Shown: positions 1 through 9,850 of the stretch, piece after piece
Position numbering within the stretch: the stretch's first letter is position 1
Layout of the letters: every line of letters begins with the position of its first letter
Origin: Ypsolopha sequella
Lineage: Eukaryota; Arthropoda; Insecta; Lepidoptera; Ypsolophidae
DNA length: 64,000 bases
Assembly (NCBI GenBank): GCA_934047225.1
Contig: OW203992.1
Coordinates: 6,003,501 to 6,067,500, forward strand
Direction of reading: 5' to 3'
Made by a program: the position numbers and the translations under genes
The notes under the pieces: generated by a model
Seen by the model: only the letters and a program-made list of their open reading frames with translations
Told to the model about the DNA's origin: nothing
The model's database searches: none

Positions 1-235
1 TATCTTAAATATTGTAGATGGAACATTTTACTGAAAAAAGACATTATTTTAATTAAAAAAAAATTCAACTGCATTCATAGATTTTTTAAATAGTTACATG
101 GTTGAACCGGGAATCGAACCCGTTACATGAGAAAATTCAAACAAAAAACAAATAATTAAAAAAGCTATTGAGTTACAGGAACTATGAACTCATGAACCTG
201 TAAGAAAATTTCGGCAATTTCATATGTAAAGACCT
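1..235. repeat. Diverged arm of the foldback family seen at 11765-12791 and 30238-30545
   Basis: Shares, in order, the tract around CATTTTACTGAAAA, the tract around CTGCATTCA, and a GGGAATCGAACC block with the better preserved copies. A piece containing CAAACAAAAAACAAATAATT also recurs at about 46284-46400. It is truncated by the window edge. Confidence 0.45.
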
Positions 236-403
236 ATTATTTAGGACGTACAAAATTAATTTGCATTGTAAGATAGGCATCACGTGGTATTTTATCAATT
301 TAAAGAGAAATAAAAATCGGTCAAGTCCGAGTAGAATACAGGCTCCTGAGGGTTCCGTTAAAATAAATTAATAGACTTCAATAATTTGAACAAAAATTAC
401 CAA

Positions 404-1104
404 ATATTAATTATACAAGGTGGCGGAAAAGTAATGTCATAATTTGAATTGGCTGCCATTTTTGAAGATGGCGCCAAATGTCACTGTGCTTTTGACATTT
501 ATGATGTAGATGGAAGTGCGCGCCAGATAAGTTTGCGCGTGGCCAAATATTTTAGAACTATCCTTGAGTGTATTTTATACTAATTTTTTAGATGTAGTTC
601 ACTTGAGTAAGCTAATTCGATTTTTCCTCATCTCCTATTTCATGCCTGGGATCGGAGAATTTGTTCTGGCGCGCATGTATAGAGAATTAGTTGTTAACAA
701 GCTATGGAGCGATGCATACGTCGAGAACGTGGAATTACTGTCACTGCTTATTTGACAAATATTGATCTCCCGTTTTGGAGATTTGAACTGGCCGTTCAGA
801 TCGCCAGATCTAACAGCACCAGACTTCTTCCTTTGGGGGTTTATAAAATATCGCGTTTACCACAACAAACCACGAACGTTGCAAGTCTTGAAAGATAACA
901 TTGAAGAATAAATCGCCAATTTGAAGCCAGATAGCCAGATGTTTTGCGAACAAAGGCCATTTGAGCGATATAATTTTCAGCATCAATTTTACACTTTCAA
1001 ATATACTTTTTAAAAAACAGACCTTTTTTTTCATTTATGTATGACAAAATGGCAGCCAATACAAATTATGACATTACTTTTGCGCCACCTTGTATAATTA
1101 ATAT
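404..1104 (+). mobile_element. Deleted mariner-like DNA transposon with transposase remnant
   Basis: The ends form imperfect terminal inverted repeats of about 60 bp (ATATTAATTATACAAGG at the left, its complement at the right). Between them, at about 755-960, a plus-strand frame in pieces recalls the C-terminal catalytic region of mariner-family transposases: FGDLNWPFRSPDLTAPDFF, then a Leu-Trp-Gly-like FLWGF and a basic HNKPRTLQVLK tract. The reading frame changes between 750 and 770 and stops soon after, and most of the N-terminal DNA-binding part is missing. This is a dead, internally deleted copy. Confidence 0.7.
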
Positions 1105-1434
1105 AATCTGGTTAGCGTGCTAGACGTACCAAAACCTACATACGTTACTAAAACATGTTTTGTAAGTTAAATCAACATAATCCCTTGACCTCTTTAAACC
1201 TTATAACAAAAAAAATAAGGTATAAAGTTCCACAGTAAAGTAAACCATACGACAGCCATTCCAGGTCATTTCATGGCAAAGAGAAAAACGAAACACGGTA
1301 CATTTCATTTATTTTCAGATGAGTTGGTATTTATCATGCGATGGGTGCTCCATTCAATAATATACTTTTTACACTTCCGTTATAAAGCGGTATCCACTGT
1401 CCAACAATATGATAAAAAGACACGGTCGCGATAA

Positions 1435-1571
1435 GGCGTTGACTACACAGAGCGCGTTCTGCGGTCCAAACAATAGAACGCGCGTCTCTGTGTGTAAAGA
1501 AAGATGCAAGCCGTCTCGCATAGATTATGGTGACCGCGCACCGCAGAACGCGGCTCTGTGTGACCGACGCC
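1435..1571. mobile_element. Short PIF/Harbinger-type MITE with TAA target duplication
   Basis: The 137-bp element is flanked by TAA on both sides (1432-1434 and 1572-1574). Its ends are inverted repeats starting GGCGT, followed by a shared CACAGAGC and CGCGTTCTGCGG region. A 3-bp TWA duplication is characteristic of PIF/Harbinger elements. No coding capacity. Confidence 0.6.
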
Positions 1572-1869
1572 TAAGTTTCTTGCCCTTTTTTCAGCAAGTA
1601 CAATCGAAGTATTGCCTTCATGCCATTATGCCTTCATGTATAATGTATATGTATAGTTTTAATAGGTAGTCAATCAGTGGCGTGCATAGATACACTTGTC
1701 TACCATAGAGTGAAAATTATCATACAAACTTTTTTTTTCAATGTGGTAGGTATTTAAATTTTGTCATTTTTTTTTAATGTCGAACTTGACCTTCTCGTTG
1801 CTTTTCCAACAAAAAGTTATATGCACGCTACTGGTATTTATCATCTGTATACTTTGTTTTGTACCTACA

Positions 1870-2032
1870 TTAAAGCTGATTCTAAAGGCTTTAAGTTTAG
1901 TGCTGTCAAAGCTTAACATTTTCCAAAGTAGTTTAGCTTCTGTTCCTGACACTTAAAGACTATTTTGCAATTAAGAAAATTTAGTTTTGACAGCACATAA
2001 ACAAAATTTAAAGCCTTTAGAATCGGCTTTAT
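1870..2032. mobile_element. Hairpin MITE, family also at 59031-59202
   Basis: The ends are complementary (TTAAAGCTGATTCTAAAGGC against GCCTTTAGAATCGGCTTTA), followed by a matching TTTAGTGCTGTCAAA tract and its complement. The copy at 59031-59202 has the same ends and interior. Confidence 0.7.
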
Positions 2033-2298
2033 TAAATATTTAATTTACGTATTTGGTTAACTAAATATAAGTCACTCCGAAATTGTATTTATTTCGTTGT
2101 ATTTTCTCATTTAAAATTAATATTTTACTTGTCACAATAAAAGCTGACGTACCTATAATAATAGTACTAATTAAGTATTATAAGATGGTGTTAGCCATAA
2201 CTTAAATAAATTGTAAGTAAGGAATCAAAAAAAACTATGACAGAAATAAATTTTTACTTTGAGTACTTTTCGATTTATCCATCGCAAGGAGATATAAA

Positions 2299-2425
2299 TT
2301 AACATTATATCATTGCTGTATAAAAACGCAGAAAGAAAAGTAAATCTGGATGTGAGGTTCAGAGCTCCTCACATCCAGATTTACTTTTCTTTCTGCGTTT
2401 CTATACTGCAATGATATAATGTTAA
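2299..2425. repeat. Near-perfect 127-bp hairpin
   Basis: Two arms of about 58 bp (2299-2357 and 2367-2425) with a 9-base loop. Only one or two positions differ between the arms, around the TGTATAAAAACGC tract. It is either a very young foldback MITE or a structural element. Confidence 0.75.
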
Positions 2426-2504
2426 TGTAAGCAATCAATTCTCATTCTATTCAAAATATTCCCCTAAACCTAATGAGCCAATGGAGCATTATTGTAAAAC
2501 GCGA

Positions 2505-2770
2505 AAGCCTTGAGGGTCGTTTTTTCGGATTTGTATCAAAATATTAACAAATAATTATTTTGACGTTACCGTAAAATCATTAAAAATAAAGAAAGAAAGA
2601 AATTTGTTTGACGGAAAGTGAAAAACACAAGATAGCAACACATAAATAAACTAAATAAATATGTTTATGCATATAGAAAACTTTTCACAATAAGCTTTCT
2701 TAGCTAAAAGTTGTATTTTGGTCGTCCTTAATATTTTGTTACAAATCCGGAGAAACGACCCTTGCGACTT
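2505..2770. mobile_element. TIR MITE, GGGTCGTTTCTCCGG type
   Basis: The left end AAGCCTTGAGGGTCGT and the complement of the right end AAGTCGCAAGGGTCGT continue together through a CGGATTTGTA-CAAAATATTA block of about 45 bp. A similar but diverged stretch, including the TTGTAACAAAATATTAAG and CTAAAAGTTGTA pieces, occurs at about 32315-32640. Confidence 0.6.
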
Positions 2771-2929
2771 CATACTTCAAGTTTTCTAACTAAATATTAT
2801 ATATTTGTCAAAAAGAAATAGATTTATAAATTTCAAATACTCAATAAACATATACGTACAAGTATTTACTTACTCTTATTTGAAAGTTAACAAACCGAAC
2901 ATTTCCAAATTTCTTTGCAAAAAAAATAT

Positions 2930-3190
2930 ATTTATATAAATATATCGTCACGACATGAATCCCCGAGGGGTGTCAGAGGTGTTCCGAGTGTAAACTGTGA
3001 AATGCAAGTCACAGTCCACACTTCGGCACACCCGCGTTCCACCGAAGATTATTAAGTCCCAACGTGATGAGTGGTGAGCCCTATCGCCGTTCTTCGGGCA
3101 TAAATACACGCTTTTTAGGGCATACAGGTTTCCTTACGATGTTTTCCTTCATAGTTCAGCAAGTGGTAAGCATTAAATATTTATATTATA
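2930..3190. repeat. Degenerate dispersed repeat fragment
   Basis: Contains GGGGTGTCAGAGGTGTTCC, which recurs at 13077-13095, and a CAGGTTTCCTTACGATGTTT block that I recall as common in lepidopteran repeats. Class not assignable here. Confidence 0.35.
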
Positions 3191-3204
3191 TTTGGTAAGT
3201 AGAA

Positions 3205-3272
3205 ATAGTATAGTTTAGTATAGTATAGTATAGTATAGTATAGTATAGTATAGTATAGTATAGTGTAGTATA
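3205..3272. repeat. (TATAG)n microsatellite
   Basis: About a dozen tandem TATAG/TAGTA units in uninterrupted order apart from one or two variants near each end. Confidence 0.9.
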
Positions 3273-3499
3273 TATTGGTCGATTTAATTCATTTATGCTT
3301 CGAATAACAAATAAACTTGATAGCTATAAACATAACATAGTATTATTCAATCGAACAATTACGTCCATGTGAAAAGTATTATTTTCTCCTACATCGCCCT
3401 ATCAAGGACAAAGAACGAGAGAATTTTCTCCTGTCTTGTATTTTTTATCCCTTTATTAGATAAAGTAAAGGCTTACTTTTTATTTTTGTTGTTGTATCT

Positions 3500-3665
3500 A
3501 GTATTATGAAAAAAAGACATGATCTTGCTAAGTTTCTTGCCCTTCTTCTTAGCAAGATTAATCGAATGGGCAGAGGTAGGCATATATTTATTATACGTAT
3601 TGCATATATTTATTATATTATTTATTCCTTATTCCTATATTTTTATTTTATTCAAGTGTATTTTT
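3500..3665 (+). mobile_element. LINE 3' UTR fragment
   Basis: The block running from ACATGATCTTGCTAAGTTTC through AATCGAATGGGCAGAGGT to GGCAT is shared with the LINE tail inserted at about 20093-20689. No coding part is present. Confidence 0.5.
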
Positions 3666-3669
3666 TTTA

Positions 3670-3797
3670 TTTATATAAAAACGGCTCACGATCGGGAAAG
3701 CCGACCAGTTTCAGCAGATGAAGGCGGTCTAAATCTGCTGAAACTGGTCGGCTTTCCCGATCATAACACGTATTGAGGTGAGCCGTTTTTATATGTA
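3670..3797. mobile_element. Hairpin element, family also at 46595-46778
   Basis: The arms GATCGGGAAAGCCGACCAG and complement lie inside outer arms AAAAACGGCTCAC and complement. The 46595-46778 copy shares both arm sets, and the two copies also share the flank beginning CATGAATTA. Confidence 0.75.
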
Positions 3798-4042
3798 TCA
3801 TGAATTATCCTCAAGTTTCATTTAATTCTATAACTGTATTTTTTTATTAAATTTAAGTAAACCCAACCTTTATTACTTCCCTGTGTATTTCCTCATATTA
3901 TTATTTATTACACAAAACTATTACCTATACACATAGATTATTTAATTACGTATATTACATTAAAACCGACCTGTAATAAGTGTATCTGTTATACCTACAT
4001 TACATAATATATATTTTATTTCATTTCATATTTCAATATATT

Positions 4043-4156
4043 TCGTAACAGCCACTATGCATTGCGCGCTGATATGAACGTTATTTCAATGTCGTTTCCG
4101 TCGATATTCGTACCGACAAGCATAGAGCTGCTAATTTGGCGACATTAATCGCCTTA
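4043..4156 (-). repeat. Fragment of the dispersed repeat at 7758-8070 and 35518-35820
   Basis: The complement matches the first part of those copies: TAAGGCG start, TTGTCGGTAC, then CGGAAACGACATTGAAATAA. It is more diverged than they are. Confidence 0.6.
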
Positions 4157-4207
4157 AGAGATGAATTTCGGAAAATAACTATTTTGTGCTAGATAGATGC
4201 ACTAAAT

Positions 4208-4436
4208 AAAGGGTCTTCAACCCGCGGCCCCCGGGCCGCATGCGGCCTGCAGGGACATATTTTGCGGCCCTCAGAGGCCAAAGGAAATTTTCATCTATTC
4301 TATAAGACATTTTTAATTCACTTGTTGGGTTTGAAATTATTGTTGAGGTTGAGGTTTACGTGTGGCAATGTGCGGCCCTTTGACAGACCTGGAATAGATT
4401 ATTGGCCCTCCAGCTAAAAAAGGTTGAAGACCCCTG
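4208..4436. mobile_element. hAT MITE with 8-bp target duplication CACTAAAT
   Basis: Flanked by CACTAAAT at 4200-4207 and 4437-4444. The ends are inverted repeats of the CAGGGGTCTTCAACC type (left end eroded to AAAGGGTCTTCAACC). Subterminal GC-rich GGGCCGCATGCGGCC sequence closely resembles the left end of the complete hAT element at 36706-39508, suggesting relationship. No coding capacity. Confidence 0.82.
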
Positions 4437-4850
4437 CACTAAATGATTATTAGAAATAATATTCTTAGTTATGTATTGAAAGTAAATACAGTAGAAACTA
4501 GAAGTAACTGTAGATAGTAGAGTCGCGGGCGGTTTTATATAAAATGCGCTCGCGACTCCGTTCGCGTGGATATACACAAGAAAAAAAAATTGGACTTGTC
4601 CATACAAAATTTATAGTAGGTTTTTTAGAATCAGTAAGTAAAGGAAACGAAATTTTTTTTTTTAATTTCCCCATTTATGTTTCTTTAGGAATGTTACTCA
4701 GTATGATCAATAGAGTATGTAAGTAGTTTCATTTAAAGATAGCGGTCTATATACACTCGGTATATAACTACCTATAGATGTGGTGACTATTTTATATAAC
4801 CGCGTTACAGCATTTATTATCATTACCACTAGGTAGGTATGTATGCATGT

Positions 4851-5267
4851 TATTTTTCAATGCAAGTGCTCGTAAAGGCCCACTTTTTATGCATCAAAAC
4901 CGAACAGAAAGTCGATTATTTTGCCCTAGGGCTTTATTATTTTTATTATTTTTTTTTTTTATTTTTTTTATTTACAATGGTTGGCTAACCTGCACTCTGC
5001 AGCCTTTCCTGTGTACCATAAATGTCATACTTTTTTTTTCCACTGTTTAACGGCTCTGGATACAGTTCTTTTGAGCCAATTACAATTTAAAGTTCACAAA
5101 ATTATATTTGTTTTATTTCCTCACACTATGCATTGAAAAACGTAGTATGATACACGGGCGTAAGAGCAATAAATTACTCGGTTACGTTTAAAACACTCGC
5201 TACGCTCGTGTTTTAAATCGTCCTCGTAATGTATTCCTTTGCGCCCTTGTAGCATAAACTACTATTA
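4851..5267 (+). repeat. Dispersed repeat B, longest copy
   Basis: About 417 bp, also found at 28101-28343 (truncated), 53800-54197 (minus) and 62505-62899. Conserved blocks include AAAGGCCCACTTTTTATGCA, CACTGTTTAACGGCTCTGG and a terminal self-complementary region around AAAACACTCGCTACGCTCG. No open frame of note. Class unknown. Confidence 0.8.
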
Positions 5268-5948
5268 CGCTAAGTTATTACTTACTATAAAATTATTTTA
5301 AGCATAAAGTTACTGTAATTGTACTGCACAGTCATTCTTACAATAATAGAGTCACAAAAAAGCGATACCAAAAATAAAATGGGTTTTTTCGAATCCATTT
5401 ACTCCACTATAACGTCATCTAAATATTTAATTTTTGGGTAAATGTTTATTAAGTATTTGGTTAAGATTCTCACTGAAGGAAAACGCGATTGGATGAAATT
5501 TTCTCGATAGAATTTAATTCCGAAAAGACCTCTATTTAATTTTTTCCTGTAATTCTGAAATCCTAACTAATTTCATTGTGAAATTGCATTCAAAATATGG
5601 ATATTATGTATTTGTAAAGTCTCCTTAAAAATCTTTTTGACAAAATAGCTAATTACATTTTACCTCTATATTAATAAAACACCGACTTTTTGCTACTTTT
5701 CCACGAATCCGTCCCACTCGCACTGAGGGTTTTTTCGCATATGGAGTAACAGGGACGCTAAAACTTTTACGTATCGCCTTAATTAGGTACCTAGCTATGT
5801 TATCATTTAATCATTGGACTGGTCACAGTCACAATAGACAAGTAAAGTTTTGTTCACATTATCTGCATTGGTCAAGATAACATTGTTCACATAAATTCTT
5901 TATCAGAATTTCAATTTTAAGTCAATACCAACCACACAATGAGTTTCT
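5268..5948 (-). other. Probable 3' UTR and downstream flank of the CUB/sushi gene
   Basis: This stretch lies just past the TAG at 5951-5949 on the minus strand. It contains one minus-strand AATAAA at 5450-5445. No other gene or repeat is evident. The UTR call rests only on position and that hexamer. Confidence 0.35.
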
Positions 5949-6049
5949 CTATAAGCCAATTGCAAAGGAAACGAAAAATAACAAAGTTCCTAACAAACAG
6001 AACAAAATTGCCAAAATTATATATAAACAAGCTGAAAAAACGCTCGCAC
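5949..6049 (-). CDS. Last coding exon of CUB/sushi membrane protein: C-terminal hydrophobic segment and stop
   Basis: The minus strand opens after a pyrimidine-rich stretch ending in AG (6051-6050). The exon starts with GT, which completes the single G left by the sushi exon, so the reading frame is continuous. About 33 residues follow, nearly all hydrophobic (Ala-Ser-Val-Phe, then runs of Leu, Ile, Phe), before a TAG at 5951-5949. There is no basic cytoplasmic tail. The protein is therefore either a single-pass membrane protein with almost no cytosolic part or a GPI-anchored protein with a Gly-Ala-Ser cleavage region; the sequence alone does not decide. A possible minus-strand AATAAA lies at 5450-5445, about 500 bases past the stop. 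The exon was identified from phase match, acceptor and hydrophobicity, without transcript evidence. Confidence 0.62.
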
Positions 6050-6880
6050 CTTGCGGAAGAAAAAACGTGATGATAGAGAAAACGAGGTTAATAATGAGAA
6101 AACGCCGCAAAAACAACAGAAAAATACATTCAACTGAAAAACAAAACAATAAATGTATAATAATTATTGCGATAAAATAGGTATATTTTTTAACTTACTT
6201 AGTCCTGGGAATCCGAGATCAAAAACACGTGGAAAAGTGAAAACTGACGTAATAACACGAACACTCCCGTATACCAAACAAACCGAGTGAGAGTCGGTCG
6301 GGCAAATACTGACTGACTGTAGAACAACGTCGTCCGTCCGTCCGTATATCCCCTAAACATTTTGCCCGTGGTCTAAACCCTTAACTGAAACTGAATTGAA
6401 CCGTATTGTAAACGAAATAAAACTGAATTTCAAAATAGAGATAATAAATGGCTAAAATTTTGTCGTCGCACTCTAGCAAACAGAATGCTTTATGTCAAAA
6501 AGAGATGAAAGAGGGACAAACTGCGCATGTCTATTATTGTGCATGTTTCCCCTTGTAAATACTTATGAATAGTGAATAACCTAAAGAAGTTTTTATGGGT
6601 GGAATATGTATGTATTCGTCTATGAGTGTCTTCTTTTTGTAGCTTTTATCATCGGTTTTTAGATATCGAGCATATAAATAGATAAGACTTTTTTTGGTGA
6701 CATGTTAAAAACATGCAATAAAACGACATAATATAAAAATTATAAAACACATGGCTCGACCTTCACCGTAAGTTTTAAAATTACAAAGCACGTTAAAAGA
6801 ACAACATAAATAGAATTATATACATAATTATAAGTAATCCAATAATAATAATTAATTAAAGAATTTAAAAGTAGACTTAC

Positions 6881-7057
6881 CAACACATGAAGGCACAGAA
6901 TCATTCCATCTGTTATCTTCATAGCACCAAATCAAACGCGCCCTCTCTTTGGTGTCGACGAAAACGTAATTGACGTTGCACATGTAGTGCGCCACCTCTG
7001 CGTTGCGGTACACCAAGTAGCCATCAGATGGCGCTGGTAACGTCACACAGTCTAAAC
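6881..7057 (-). CDS. Sushi/CCP domain exon of CUB/sushi membrane protein
   Basis: A 177-bp minus-strand exon bounded by an acceptor (TTTTTAG before 7057) and a donor (GTAAGT at 6880-6875). It encodes one complete CCP module: four cysteines (LDCVTLP, HYMC, LIWCYEDN, PSCV) and the conserved Trp before the last cysteine (NRWNDSVPSC). CCP modules are usually about 60 residues and bind protein partners outside the cell. Both flanking introns are phase 1, so the exon is a symmetric module of the kind that is easily shuffled. It follows the CUB exons and precedes the hydrophobic tail. Confidence 0.88.
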
Positions 7058-7520
7058 CTAAAAAGACAGAAGTTGCTGTTGTAGTTCCCGAGTTGAAACA
7101 AAGATGGCACCTCATGTCGACAAAGCAAAAATTACTACTATTTTCGTACATATGTTTTTCAAATTTTTACTGAAGTATTTTGTTCCTTATCAGCGGTACT
7201 TTAGAGCCTTGTTGCAATAACGTAAATTTACACATACATTAAAAGCTTTCATTTGGTATTCATGCAGTGTATTGGATATCGGTAACAGCCAAAAGCGCCC
7301 ATAATTTTTTGGTTGGGAACTGATTGGGAAAAATCGTAAGCTAAAAGTTGCATACATTTAAAAAAAACTATAACATGTATTAAACATTATGCTACGGGGC
7401 CTGGACTGCAGACATAATTCTCATTATTATCGCAAAAACAATACATCGTAGTCCAAATTGTAGTAAAAAATAGATCATCGTCCAAAAACAAAAAACAGCC
7501 AGAGGCCGAATATTTCTTAC

Positions 7521-7715
7521 TTTTATAATGAACCAAGACGCCCCGCTTCGGGAAGGCACCCTGAGACCTGGCTTCGACGATGATCTCCACGGAGCTGGTG
7601 GTGGAAGTGAGCTGGAGAGGCAGCTCCACCTGCTCGCAGGAGGACAGCAGGGACTCTCCGTCCGACTCCTGGACTATCACGTAGTCCGTGCACTCTTCTT
7701 CGAAGGGGCCTATGC
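7521..7715 (-). CDS. CUB domain exon, second half
   Basis: A 195-bp minus-strand exon with acceptor CCCCAG before 7715 and donor GTAAGA at 7520-7515. It begins with GC, completing the A left by the preceding exon to give Ser. The product contains the second cysteine pair of a CUB domain (EECTDYVIVQ and LLSSCEQV) and a closing strand ending GVLVHYK. The acidic EEC-TDY region matches the place where calcium-binding CUB domains carry Asp/Tyr, but ligand binding is inference. A dispersed repeat begins 43 bp upstream of the acceptor, at 7758. Confidence 0.88.
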
Positions 7716-7757
7716 CTGGGGACAAAAATATACGAATAGTTGCTTCAAAAGATTACA

Positions 7758-8070
7758 TAAGGCGTATGACCACGCTAAATAAGCAACTCGATGTTTGTCG
7801 GTACAAAACTCAACGGAAACGACATTGAAATAATGTTCATTTCAGCGTGCTTTGAAAAGTGGCTGTTACGACAACCACTGCGTCTCCGGCTAGCGCAAAA
7901 TAGGAGAAAATAATACTTTTCACATGGACGCCATGAACGGAAAAAAAATGTTGAACTAAAATTTTTTAGATCTAAAAATTTCCTAAAATTTGGTGAAATA
8001 ATAATTAAAATCGCTTTAGGCATTTGGAAGGAGTAAGAGAATTCTTGTGTTAATCATGTGAAACTTTCGA
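7758..8070 (+). repeat. Dispersed repeat F, copy 1
   Basis: About 313 bp nearly identical to 35518-35820. It starts TAAGGCGTATGACCACGC and ends GTGAAACTTTCGA. It lies 43 bp upstream of the acceptor of exon 7521-7715. Confidence 0.8.
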
Positions 8071-8209
8071 AAAGAATACATTAATTTTGTAGTTGCAACC
8101 TACCAGTGAGCCGATGGGAACATTTAGACGTCCGATGCAACTCGCAACCGACCAGTGAACCGATGGAAATAACCCATAAAAATGGCCATCCGCCATACAC
8201 CTGGGAATG

Positions 8210-8476
8210 TACAAGTGACTTTTTAATCATCGTCCAAATTCATACTGGTGGCTTGGTAAGTGATCAGTATCATGGATCAATAACAATTTTGGTGAAATTC
8301 GTAAAATGAAATTTCGGCTTCCCATAGAAATTCAGTTCCAGTCCCGAGTGAATCACTATGAGGAGTCGAAATTTCATTTTACGAATTTAACCAAAATTGT
8401 TATTGATCCATGATACTGATCACTTACCAAGCCACCAGTATGAATTTGGACGATGATCAAAAAGTCACCTTGTATA
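8210..8476. mobile_element. Foldback MITE D, copy 1
   Basis: TIRs of about 110 bp starting TACAAGTGACTTTTTAATC, containing ACTGGTGGCTTGGTAAGTG, with a short asymmetric loop around GTTCCAGTCCCGAGTG. Two further copies occur at 29046-29315 and 47853-48122, the last with the loop inverted. Confidence 0.82.
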
Positions 8477-8783
8477 CATCGCAATATAGGATACGGGCGA
8501 TCAACACGTGTATTTCCATATGCGAATATAGACGGAGATATATAATATAATTTGTACTTCAGAGGTGGATACAATGGTCGCCATGTTTATTCCCAAGGTC
8601 TATTGATTTGGGTTATATAATCTGAACAAATAACGGCTGGATGTTTGGCAATATTATCACGTTGTAAGGGAAATAGAAAGTGGCGTATTTTAAGATTTGG
8701 CGCCCTGGACCTGTAAGGTTTGCTGCCCCATAAAAGTACGAGAAAGTGGCGTAGGTATTTAAAGATTAAAGAGAAAGCAAAAA

Positions 8784-8967
8784 TCACTACAACATAGTAT
8801 AAAACAAAGTCGCTTCCCGCTGTCGGTCTGTCCCTATGTATGCTTAGATCTTTTAAACTACGCAACGGATTTTGATGCGGTTTTTTTTTAATAGATAGAG
8901 TGATTCAAGTGGAAGGTTTATATGTATAATATATGTATGCCCGTGCAAAGCCGGGGCGGGTCGCTAG
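8784..8967 (+). mobile_element. Short Helitron-like element
   Basis: Starts TC after an A (8783) and ends CTAG before a T (8968), as Helitrons do. A GC-rich self-complementary block, GCAAAGCCGGGGCGGG, lies just before the end. The interior block CAAAGTCGCTTCCCGCTGTC is one I recall from non-autonomous lepidopteran repeats. Confidence 0.62.
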
Positions 8968-9479
8968 TCAATAATAAAATAAAATGAAATCCAGCAGTGT
9001 GTTGATTTGACCTGAGAAATAAACATAATTTATTCGATATTAAAATTATTTTTATGGGTATTTTTATTTATAAAAGTATAAATTCATAAAACAATATACT
9101 CGTAAATAAAAAGATAGGTAACGACTGATTATAAAAGGTGCCCAAAGCTGAGCGTGAGGTCACAGCCTGCCGCCCCGGGATATGGCCCTTTTGGCCCTAG
9201 GGTAAATGCGCCACTGGAAATAACAAGCTATGTAGAAATTGTCTACGTTCAATAAAGAAGTTTCAGTTTTAGACATACTGTTGAAAACTTGGAAGTTTCA
9301 CGATAATTGGCTGAGATTCACCGTTTCTCTGAACTGCAAACTGAATTGAATATCTGTCATATTCATATGGAAACTTTTCTTCCCACAGGTAAGCACTTAA
9401 AGTTTTGTTTCATCCTAACCAAAGTTTTGTGAAAAAAATGTTTATTTTGCTACGAACTCTTTGCATTTCGAATAAATTT

Positions 9480-9850
9480 CATTTTGCTACGTACATATAT
9501 ATACTCACGCCTGTCTCCCAGAGGAGTAGGCAGAGACTACAGATTTCCATCTGCTACGATCCAGACACACCTCTTTCGCCTCTTCCGCATCCATCAATCT
9601 AGTCTTACAAGCTCTTCTATTCCTGGTACTTTTGACATTGCCCTTCTTTAGTATGTCGCCAATTTGGTCAGCATACGTCCTTCTAGGGTGGCCTGGTCCA
9701 GCTCTACCTTCCACTTGCGCTTCATAAATTTCTGTCGTCACTCTACTTTCATTCATCCTCTCTGCATGTCCAAACCACCGAAGCATTCCTTTTTCATTTC
9801 GCACTCTCAGCATATAGCTACCGAAACGTGAAGTTTCTTGAAGACAACGT
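9480..9850 (-). pseudogene. LINE ORF2 C-terminal fragment with 3' end
   Basis: The minus-strand frame reads LRWFGHAERMNESR, then YADQIGDILKKGNVKSTRNR, a Cys-bearing CKTRLMDAEEAKEVC tract, WKSVVSAYSSGRQA and a TGA, followed by a short TA-rich tail. This pattern is typical of the extreme C-terminus of a LINE reverse transcriptase. The upstream part is cut by the large inverted repeat. A second, shorter copy of the same tail is at 40640-40770. Confidence 0.75.

Noticed and set aside
101..125. Possible tRNA gene from the GGGAATCGAACC block
   Set aside because: Only the T-arm/B-box part is present; no acceptor stem, D-arm or anticodon arm around it.
3506..3776. Two overlapping plus frames
   Set aside because: Low-complexity translation of a LINE UTR and a hairpin.
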